Assembly (NCBI GenBank): GCA_030832695.1
Contig: JAURIP010000106.1
Location: forward strand, 1 to 5,769
DNA: 5,769 nt
Source of the DNA: Sediminibacterium sp.
GTDB lineage: Bacteria > Bacteroidota > Bacteroidia > Chitinophagales > Chitinophagaceae
Direction of reading: 5' to 3'
The translations under genes were made by a program, and so were the position numbers. Of this stretch, positions 1 to 5,769 are shown piece by piece. Below the pieces are notes generated by a model. It worked only from the letters and a program-made list of their open reading frames with translations. It ran no database searches and was not told where the DNA came from. Numbering within the stretch: position 1 is the stretch's first letter; each line of letters opens with the position of its first letter.

Positions 1-673
1 CCCTGAAATGCAACAAAAAATAGGAGATACCTTGGCTGCCCTTGGTATGCATATGGGCGTATTTGTGGTTAACTTCTCTATTAACGATAAAATTAATTTA
101 ACCACAGGTTCTCAAGAATGGAAAGATAAGTTTGTACAAACTTGTAAGGAATCCGTGGAAGTAGCAAAAAGATGTAATGCGAAATGGATGACCGTTGTTC
201 CAGGAAATTTTGATCGTAAATTACCTATTGGCATTCAAACTGGTAATGTAATTGATGGATTAAGACTAGGCACTGAAATTTTAGAGAAAAATAATTTAAT
301 TATGGTTTTAGAACCATTAAGCGATACCCCAGAATTATTTTTACGTTATTCTGATCAAACCTATACGATATGTAAAGCAATTAATAGCCCTTCTTGCAAA
401 ATTTTATTTGATATGTACCATATGCAAAAAAATGAAGGTAATATTATCAATAATATAAACAGGTGCTGGAATGAAATTGCCTATTTCCAAATTGGAGATA
501 ATCCTGGACGTAACGAGCCGGGTACTGGCGAAATGAACTATAAAAATATTTTCAAACACATTAGCGGCAAGGGATACAAGGGTATTTTAGGAATGGAACA
601 TGGCAATGCTACTAAAGGTGTTGAAGGTGAAGCTGCTCTTATTAAAGCTTATCGTGACGCTGATAGTTTTTAA
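1..673 (+). CDS. Hydroxypyruvate isomerase-like TIM-barrel protein (5' end missing)
   Basis: This is a sugar-phosphate isomerase/epimerase (AP endonuclease 2-like TIM barrel) closest in motif pattern to hydroxypyruvate isomerase (Hyi), which interconverts hydroxypyruvate and tartronate semialdehyde. Numbering from the first visible Met (base 8), likely metal ligands are Glu102 (LEPLS), Asp135 (FDMYHMQ), Gln161 (YFQIGD) and Glu197 (GMEHG). The signature segment 161-178 carries P-x-R-x-E-P-x-x-G-E-x-N-Y, shared with E. coli Hyi, and a Hyi-like H-x-Q-x-x-x-G-N lies at 138-145. The frame is open to the left edge (Pro-Glu precede the Met), and 221 residues is short of the usual 260-300, so the Met at base 8 is probably internal and the N-terminal strands, perhaps with a signal peptide, lie outside. 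The gene converges on the receptor gene. Substrate is inferred; other ketose or keto-acid isomerases of this fold are possible. Confidence 0.85.
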   Translation, partial: PEMQQKIGDTLAALGMHMGVFVVNFSINDKINLTTGSQEWKDKFVQTCKESVEVAKRCNAKWMTVVPGNFDRKLPIGIQTGNVIDGLRLGTEILEKNNLIMVLEPLSDTPELFLRYSDQTYTICKAINSPSCKILFDMYHMQKNEGNIINNINRCWNEIAYFQIGDNPGRNEPGTGEMNYKNIFKHISGKGYKGILGMEHGNATKGVEGEAALIKAYRDADSF

Positions 674-685
674 AAATTAGATTTT

Positions 686-3022
686 TTAAAATTCACACCG
701 CATAAAAATGATGGGTATGCGAGGGAGTGCATAGTTATTATTGATGCGCTTATTGGTATTATCGTAATTGGTATAAACTATATTTTTTCGATCAGTTACA
801 TTCTGGATGTCGGCGCCATAGCTCCAAGTACTTTTATTTTTATTTTTCTTATAACTAAAGGAAAAATCTGTTCTCCAATAGTCTGGATATTGCGCACTAA
901 ATAATTTTGTATTATCTAAGATAGTGGTTGACCTGGCTATAGATTCTTTTAAATTGATGGGGGTATAGCAATTTCCACCCCTTAATAAATATCGTATGTT
1001 TATTGAAATACTGTTATTTTTTTTCAATTTAAACTCCTTCCCAATGAGTGCATTGCCCGCATAACTATTGTTATAAATAGTATTGCGCCATATTTTATTT
1101 TTATTTTGAAATTTAGAATCAAATAGGGAAGCGGTTATTAAGTAGTAAAAGTTTTTTGAATAAAATTTTTCAATGGTTAATTCCAGCCCCTTGTTTTTGC
1201 CTAACCCCGAATTTTCTAAAATATTAATTGGTATACCACCACTGGTGTTTAAAATAGAATAACTACTATTATATGCTGTATCAATTGGGACGCTGGTTAA
1301 GTTTTGAATATAGGCTTCTAGCTTCACCTTGGTTTTATCACTTATTTTTTGTTCATAAGAAGCAACATAGTGAAATGCGCTACCAGGGTTTGTATTTTTA
1401 TTTGGTTGTGTAAACGTACCGTTTGCTGCATACCTTTTAAATAAATATACGGAGACAGGCTCCAATCTGCTATGCACTCCAATCCCAGTTGAAAAAACAC
1501 CACCCCATTTATTTTCAATATTTAAGGCCCATCTGGGCTCTAATGCAGTTGCCTCATTTAATAAAAATTTATATTGATGTACGCCAACAGTTGTTTTTAT
1601 GCTTGAACTTAGTTTCGCTAGTAATTGTGCATATGCTTGAAAAAAATTAGTACTTCCATTGTCATTCAAATAATTAAATAAAACATTTTTAGAACCTAAA
1701 CGATTGTCTTTTAAATTATAGGACAAATCACTAAAAACAATACCAGATTCAATTGTAAGCCTGTTGTTAAATTTATAAGTTAACGCACTTGAAAACCGTA
1801 AGGAGGGGTATTTGTATATTAATTGTCGGGTCACTAAACCATTAACTCCCCCTGACATATTTTGTTTTAAATTTTCTTGAGACTGATAGCTGATCGACAA
1901 TACATTTTTAAAAAATACTTTTTGAAATGAAATTTTATGATTTAAACCAAATACATTCAAACTTCCCTTATCAATATTTTTTTCAGTTAAAGTAGTTTGA
2001 TAAGTTTCATCGTTTCCCATTAATCCCCATACAGAAAACACGCCTCTTTTTTTTGTTGGTAAATCCACTGTAAAATTTAAATCTCTAAAATTAGGATTGT
2101 AATTGTTTGTATTTAAATTAATGATATTACTGTTCAATAATAATTGCAACGTGGAATACCTTCCAGCAACTCGGTAGGAGCTGCCCGATTTTCCAATAGG
2201 TCCTTCCATTCCAAAATCTAAGCCTATTAAACTTAATTGCCCAGTGAATTCGGTTTTTTGGTTATTACCTCTTCTAAAATTTAAGTCAAATACACCAGAT
2301 AATCCATTCCCAAAATTTGCAGGGAAAGCGCTGGTCATAAAATCAGATTTGGCCAAACTATAGGCATTAATCATGGATACAATACCACTCGTTGAACCTT
2401 GTCCATCGGTAAAATGGTTGGGATTGGGTATTTCAACCCCTTCTAATCGCCAAAGGAGTCCTCGAGGCGAATTACCCCTAATGACAATTTCATTATTATC
2501 ATCCGATCCAGCATTACTTACACCGGCAAAGGCTAATGCCATTCTTGCAGGATCCTGAAATCCTCCGGCATATCTTACTGCTTCTTGCGGCCCAAATTGA
2601 CGGGTGCTGACTAATGCAAATGGATTGTGAAATTGCTCCTTGTTCTTATTACTATTTACAGTTACTTCTTTCAAAATGGTAACGGCCTCTTCCAATTCAA
2701 TTTCTAATACTACTTCCTTGCCACTATTTAGTTCAATACCATTAATCAATGTGTTTTGATAGCCCATTTTACTTATTACTAGGTCATATTTAGCAATCGG
2801 AAGTTTACTAAAACTAAATTTCCCATTACTATCTGATAGCGAAATAAATTTTGCATCTTTAATCATTATGGATGCATCTGCTAGTACATTTTTTGTTTGT
2901 CGATCAACTATCGTGCCCCTTAATTGCTGTGTTAAATTTTGTCCCCAACTAATACAAGCGTTGAAACCTAATAAGGCAAGTATTAGTATAAATTTTTGTT
3001 TATTCATATAGGGCGAAAGCAT
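686..3022 (-). CDS. TonB-dependent receptor with carboxypeptidase-regulatory-like domain
   Basis: Outer-membrane TonB-dependent receptor of the Bacteroidota type, 778 residues. A signal peptide occupies about residues 6-28 (hydrophobic ILILALLGF, probable cleavage near SWG-Q). A carboxypeptidase-regulatory-like beta-sandwich follows at about 34-110 (LRGTIVD start, DSNGKFSF turn, GYQ). The plug is at about 130-247 (IRGNSPRG, LEGVEIPNPNHF, FPANFGNGLSGVFDL), then a 22-strand-type barrel to the end. The C-terminus (ALPRIPII...EF) ends in Phe, as expected for recognition by the BAM machinery. Two starts are possible: Met1 at 3022 or Met6 at 3007 (MNKQKF). The second gives a more typical signal peptide; neither has a Shine-Dalgarno site. 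No SusD-like gene accompanies it, so it does not look like a glycan SusCD pair; the ligand is unknown. It lies 82 bp downstream of the AlkB-like gene, with an inverted repeat between them. Confidence 0.93.
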   Translation of the reverse strand: MLSPYMNKQKFILILALLGFNACISWGQNLTQQLRGTIVDRQTKNVLADASIMIKDAKFISLSDSNGKFSFSKLPIAKYDLVISKMGYQNTLINGIELNSGKEVVLEIELEEAVTILKEVTVNSNKNKEQFHNPFALVSTRQFGPQEAVRYAGGFQDPARMALAFAGVSNAGSDDNNEIVIRGNSPRGLLWRLEGVEIPNPNHFTDGQGSTSGIVSMINAYSLAKSDFMTSAFPANFGNGLSGVFDLNFRRGNNQKTEFTGQLSLIGLDFGMEGPIGKSGSSYRVAGRYSTLQLLLNSNIINLNTNNYNPNFRDLNFTVDLPTKKRGVFSVWGLMGNDETYQTTLTEKNIDKGSLNVFGLNHKISFQKVFFKNVLSISYQSQENLKQNMSGGVNGLVTRQLIYKYPSLRFSSALTYKFNNRLTIESGIVFSDLSYNLKDNRLGSKNVLFNYLNDNGSTNFFQAYAQLLAKLSSSIKTTVGVHQYKFLLNEATALEPRWALNIENKWGGVFSTGIGVHSRLEPVSVYLFKRYAANGTFTQPNKNTNPGSAFHYVASYEQKISDKTKVKLEAYIQNLTSVPIDTAYNSSYSILNTSGGIPINILENSGLGKNKGLELTIEKFYSKNFYYLITASLFDSKFQNKNKIWRNTIYNNSYAGNALIGKEFKLKKNNSISINIRYLLRGGNCYTPINLKESIARSTTILDNTKLFSAQYPDYWRTDFSFSYKKNKNKSTWSYGADIQNVTDRKNIVYTNYDNTNKRINNNYALPRIPIIFMRCEF

Positions 3023-3079
3023 GAAATAGAAAAATCATAGCTGCTTTTGAAATTTCAACAAAACAATATAGTATTTACT

Positions 3080-3096
3080 TTGTATAAATTATACAA
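3080..3096. promoter_or_regulatory. Perfect 17-bp inverted repeat before the receptor gene
   Basis: The arms TTGTATAA (3080-3087) and TTATACAA (3089-3096) are exact reverse complements around a single central base. The site begins 8 bp after the AlkB-like stop codon (minus-strand sense) and ends 57 bp before the receptor Met1. The symmetry fits a dimeric repressor or activator site. As RNA it could only form a weak 6-bp A/U-rich stem with a 5-nt loop and has no U-tract after it, so a terminator is less likely. A loose match to the Bacteroidota -7 element (TAnnTTTG) lies just downstream on the minus strand (TTGTTTTG, 3066-3059), which would allow a promoter for the receptor gene. All functional readings are inference. 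Confidence 0.35.
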
Positions 3097-3104
3097 GACA
3101 GTAA

Positions 3105-4145
3105 CTATAATTTATATTTCTTTATTTGTTGGTGCATAATTTTAAACCATAATGGCGGGAACAAGGATAATAATATCATGCCAGGATAACCTGTGGGCAT
3201 TTGTGGTGCATTATCAAAGCTTCTTAAAATTTGATATTTTCTTGAGGCCAAATAATGGTGATCGCTGTGACGGCTTAATTCAAATAACATTAATCGTCCA
3301 ATAATATGGTTGCTATTCCAGCTATGATGTGGTTGTACACGTTCAAATTGATCCTCACTTGTTGGGTTTCGTGATAATCCATAATGCTCAATGTAGTTTA
3401 CCGATTCTAATAATAAGCCACCCATTAAAGCGGCAACTATAAATAAAATAGCAATTTTTACACCAAAAAAATACAGAATCAATAATACGAATGTGATTTG
3501 TATTAGATGAAAAAGTAACATTTCGTTTTGTAAGGACCATCGGGGCTTCCCCTTTTTTTCTTGCTCTTCATTTGCTATTTTCCAAGCACTTAAATAGGTG
3601 CCTATTAATGTTTGCGTCCAGAAGGCATACAGGGATTGATTGTACTTTGCCGTACTAGGATCATGCGGCGTAGCAACATGTTTGTGATGCCCTTTATTAT
3701 GTTCAATGAAAAAATGCATATACAAGCTAGTCAGTAATAACATTTTTGCAAAGGTTTGCTCCATTTTATTAACGCGATGTCCTAATTCATGTGCTACATT
3801 AATGCCAAATGTACCACAAAGTAATCCCATACTAATTACACGTCCAGCGATATCTACCGAACTTAAAGCATCCTGCTTCAAACTATTAAAAAATACCCAT
3901 AATGAATAATATTGCATGATTACTGCGGCATACAAGATAAAATCATAGGCCTTATTTTTTTTTGCCAAGGCTTCCTCAACCCCATCTAAATTTCGTGGAT
4001 CGGCTTTTATAAATAGTTCAGCAAATGGGATGAGAAAAAAAGTGTATAATAATGGAAGCCAACACAGAAGCCCATTACCATTAAATGCAGCAAGCGTTAA
4101 TACATACAATACAAAAGGCGTCAAGTACTTAAAGGACTTTATCAT
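3105..4145 (-). CDS. alkB: AlkB-family alkane 1-monooxygenase (membrane di-iron hydroxylase)
   Basis: Integral inner-membrane non-haem di-iron monooxygenase, 346 residues, of the family that hydroxylates the terminal carbon of n-alkanes using O2 and electrons from rubredoxin. All diagnostic histidine boxes are present: HELGHR (119-124), EHNKGHH (148-154) followed by the family's VATPxDPSTA stretch, NYIEHYGL (250-257, the 'HYG' motif that separates AlkB from ordinary fatty acid desaturases) and LSRHSDHH (290-297). Hydrophobic segments at about 7-22, 25-46, 68-88, 100-117, 135-147 and 207-248 fit the six-helix topology. It is shorter than Pseudomonas AlkB (about 400) but otherwise looks intact. 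The start at 4145 lies 4 bp after the serine hydrolase stop and has no Shine-Dalgarno site, so it is probably co-transcribed. No rubredoxin is encoded in the window or fused to the protein. XylM-like or other hydroxylase activity cannot be excluded, so chain-length range and true substrate are open. Confidence 0.9.
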   Translation of the reverse strand: MIKSFKYLTPFVLYVLTLAAFNGNGLLCWLPLLYTFFLIPFAELFIKADPRNLDGVEEALAKKNKAYDFILYAAVIMQYYSLWVFFNSLKQDALSSVDIAGRVISMGLLCGTFGINVAHELGHRVNKMEQTFAKMLLLTSLYMHFFIEHNKGHHKHVATPHDPSTAKYNQSLYAFWTQTLIGTYLSAWKIANEEQEKKGKPRWSLQNEMLLFHLIQITFVLLILYFFGVKIAILFIVAALMGGLLLESVNYIEHYGLSRNPTSEDQFERVQPHHSWNSNHIIGRLMLFELSRHSDHHYLASRKYQILRSFDNAPQMPTGYPGMILLSLFPPLWFKIMHQQIKKYKL

Positions 4146-4149
4146 TCAA

Positions 4150-5229
4150 TTAGTTTAAATATAAATCTGCAATTTTATGTGCTTCATTCATTGGGTCACC
4201 TTCATTTCGATTAGTTAACAAGATAACCATTAACTTTTGCTCAGGAAACAACAATAGCTGATTCCTAAATCCGATAGAGCTTCCTCCGTGGTGCGGGTGC
4301 GTAATATTTTTATAGTCTTCTACATGCCAGCCATACCCATATTCGATAGGCGCTCCGTTATTTAATTTTTTTCTCGTCCATGACTGAATTTGCATTTCTG
4401 ATCCTAATAATTTATAATCCCATAATGCTTTAATCCATTGGGTCATTTCAATGGTATTAGTGTATATACCACCATCTCCTAATACCGCACTCGTTAAGCT
4501 TTGATCAGTTTCCACCCAGCTGCCATTGTCCATTGAATAGCCAAATGCACGATTGGGTATGGTTGATTTGCCTTCTTCAAATGCGACACTGTATTTCATT
4601 TTTAATGGCTTGAAAATATTTTCTTTTAAAAACACGCCATAATCCTGTCCCGATATTTTTTCTACAACCAACGCTAATATTGCATATCCTGTATTACTGT
4701 ATTTATATTGTGCGCCCGGAGTAAAGTATAAGCCATTCGCTTTATACATTAATTGCAGGCAATTGGTATCATGTAATTGCACGGCCTGGGTAGGGGGTAT
4801 TAAATCCTCGTAGTCCATTAAGCCTGAGGTATGCGTTAATAGGTGACTAATTTTTATATCTTTTCCATAAGCCGGAAATGAGGGAAAATATTTTGTTAAT
4901 GGATCTTCTAATTTTATTCTACCTTTTTGAACTAATAATAAAATTGACATTGCAGTAAATTGCTTTGTTACTGATGCCAATCGAAAATTTGTATTTTGGG
5001 TAATTTTTTCTTGGGTAGAAACATTGCTTACACCATATCCCTTTTTAAATACAATTTTATCATCCTTAAATACCAGCACACTTGCACCTGGCTTATCCGA
5101 GGACTGGTAAGCGGACATTATATCATCAATGCTTTTTTGTTTCATTAACAACCCGCTTGATTTGCAGGAAGCAAACGAAATAATAACTACCCCATAAATA
5201 AAAAGCGAACTTTTTAATTTATTTACCAT
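4150..5229 (-). CDS. Serine hydrolase lipoprotein, beta-lactamase/class C (AmpC-like) fold
   Basis: Penicillin-binding-protein-like serine hydrolase of the Beta-lactamase (PF00144) type, 359 residues. An N-terminal hydrophobic stretch (about 8-20) ends in a lipobox-like FASC with Cys22, so it is likely a lipoprotein anchored in the inner or outer membrane. Catalytic motifs are SVTK (Ser86 nucleophile, Lys89), YSN (177-179) and HGG (314-316) in place of the KTG of true beta-lactamases. The conserved LTHTSGL block is at 131-137 and a GDGGIYTN loop at 251-258. The HGG variant is common among D-aminopeptidase, esterase and uncharacterised members, so the activity could be an esterase, a D-peptidase or another amidase; antibiotic resistance should not be assumed. 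The start ATG lies inside the 3' end of the preceding gene (11-bp overlap), suggesting translational coupling, and the AlkB-like gene follows after 4 bp. Confidence 0.9.
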   Translation of the reverse strand: MVNKLKSSLFIYGVVIISFASCKSSGLLMKQKSIDDIMSAYQSSDKPGASVLVFKDDKIVFKKGYGVSNVSTQEKITQNTNFRLASVTKQFTAMSILLLVQKGRIKLEDPLTKYFPSFPAYGKDIKISHLLTHTSGLMDYEDLIPPTQAVQLHDTNCLQLMYKANGLYFTPGAQYKYSNTGYAILALVVEKISGQDYGVFLKENIFKPLKMKYSVAFEEGKSTIPNRAFGYSMDNGSWVETDQSLTSAVLGDGGIYTNTIEMTQWIKALWDYKLLGSEMQIQSWTRKKLNNGAPIEYGYGWHVEDYKNITHPHHGGSSIGFRNQLLLFPEQKLMVILLTNRNEGDPMNEAHKIADLYLN

Positions 5230-5769
5230 TTGTATTTAATTTTAATAATGCTTGCTGTGTTTCTAACACCGCTTTTTCTGTTTGTTTGGTGGGGGGCATA
5301 TCTGTATGAACCAGTATCTCAAACAGTGTATTAAATTTACGAGCTATTTCTGGAAAATTAACCATACTTTTTTTACGACCCTCATAACAGATAACGGATA
5401 AATCATGTTGTTTTTGTAATTGAGCAATAGGCGTTTTGACACGTGGATCCATTTTTATGCTCAAATTTTGGGTATACACCTTCCCTTTCACGGTTAATTT
5501 AACAGTATAGTTGCCAGGCATTACCCAAGGAGCAGTTGCTACCGGGGCAGTATTATGAATGACGGCAGTCATTGGGTATTCCACAGGTATATTTAAGGGA
5601 TTGTATTTCATATCCCATAAAAAGCGGTGCGCCCCTTTTTTTGCAGCTAATATTTGTTGCGGTTTTATCCAATACAACGGAATATTTACATCAGGTATTT
5701 TATATAGCGTATCCTTGTTGCTAAAACGTCGAATCAGGGTGCCTTTTTCATTTAATATATCTAAATGCA
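5219..5769 (-). CDS. C-terminal part of a large BNR/VPS10-type 'glycosyl hydrolase' (5' end outside window)
   Basis: About 183 codons are visible and the frame is open to the right edge. A TTG at 5677-5675 could be read as a start, but the residues upstream of it (for example LIRRFSN and IPDVNIP) continue a conserved-looking domain, so it is internal. The sequence resembles, from memory, the C-terminus of roughly 1000-residue Bacteroidota proteins annotated as glycosyl hydrolase, sialidase-like or VPS10/sortilin-type beta-propellers. Recognisable parts are YWIKPQQILAAKKGAHRFLWDM, a proline-rich linker with APWVMPG, then an FlgD/Ig-like strand pattern (GNYTVKLTVKGKVYTQ, MDPRVKT) and a helical tail. 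Such proteins are usually exported, but the signal peptide and propeller are not in view. No catalytic residue can be seen in this part, so enzymatic activity is unproven. The stop codon overlaps the start of the serine hydrolase gene by 11 bp. Confidence 0.8.
   Translation of the reverse strand, partial: HLDILNEKGTLIRRFSNKDTLYKIPDVNIPLYWIKPQQILAAKKGAHRFLWDMKYNPLNIPVEYPMTAVIHNTAPVATAPWVMPGNYTVKLTVKGKVYTQNLSIKMDPRVKTPIAQLQKQHDLSVICYEGRKKSMVNFPEIARKFNTLFEILVHTDMPPTKQTEKAVLETQQALLKLNTNGK

Noticed and set aside
672..686. Possible bidirectional terminator hairpin (AAAAAT-TAG-ATTTTT) between the convergent genes
   Set aside because: The stem is six A-T pairs only, with a 3-base loop and no GC pair, too weak for a credible intrinsic terminator; such matches are expected in AT-rich DNA. 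Termination must occur near here, but the signal is not identifiable.
2373..2558. 61-codon open frame on the plus strand
   Set aside because: It lies wholly antisense to the plug region of the receptor gene, whose conserved motifs (IRGNSPRG, LEGVEIPNPNHF) explain the sequence; no recognisable domain or start signal.
2936..2960. Lipobox-like Cys23 (FNAC) in the receptor signal peptide
   Set aside because: The -3 position is Asn rather than an aliphatic residue, and a 22-strand barrel receptor with a good SWG-Q signal peptidase I site does not need lipidation.
3706..3909. 67-codon open frame on the plus strand
   Set aside because: Antisense to the HELGHR and EHNKGHH region of the AlkB-like gene; its Cys-rich translation is a by-product of the opposite strand.
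5675..5677. TTG start giving a separate 152-residue protein at the right end
   Set aside because: The frame remains open to the window edge and the upstream residues continue the same domain, so this is the 3' part of a larger gene, not a small gene.

Overview
The window looks like chromosomal DNA from a member of the Bacteroidota, plausibly Chitinophagaceae or a relative. The evidence is AT-rich DNA, starts with no recognisable Shine-Dalgarno sequence, a TonB-dependent receptor with an N-terminal carboxypeptidase-regulatory-like domain and a C-terminal Phe, a Bacteroidota-style lipoprotein signal, and the C-terminal end of a large BNR/VPS10-type 'glycosyl hydrolase'. The family placement is an inference from protein style, not from a marker gene.

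Layout, left to right. A rightward gene, cut by the left edge, encodes a hydroxypyruvate isomerase-like TIM-barrel protein and ends at 673. It converges, with a 12-bp gap, on a leftward block that fills the rest of the window. In transcription order (right to left) the block contains: the 3' end of a large beta-propeller 'glycosyl hydrolase' gene cut by the right edge (5219-5769); a lipoprotein serine hydrolase of the beta-lactamase/class C fold (4150-5229, overlapping the previous gene by 11 bp); an AlkB-type membrane di-iron monooxygenase (3105-4145, 4 bp after the hydrolase); and, after an 82-bp gap, a TonB-dependent receptor (686-3022). The tight packing of the first three suggests one transcript. 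The receptor may share it or may have its own promoter, because the gap holds a perfect 17-bp inverted repeat.

Function. The leftward genes encode two exported or surface proteins (the hydrolase lipoprotein and the receptor), probably a third (the propeller protein), and an inner-membrane hydroxylase. A linked role in taking up and oxidising a hydrophobic substrate is possible, but adjacency is the only evidence. No rubredoxin, rubredoxin reductase, SusD partner or regulator is visible. There are no RNA genes, mobile elements, CRISPR arrays or gene-free stretches over 100 bp. I found no convincing new system; the gene order and the palindrome are the points most worth checking.
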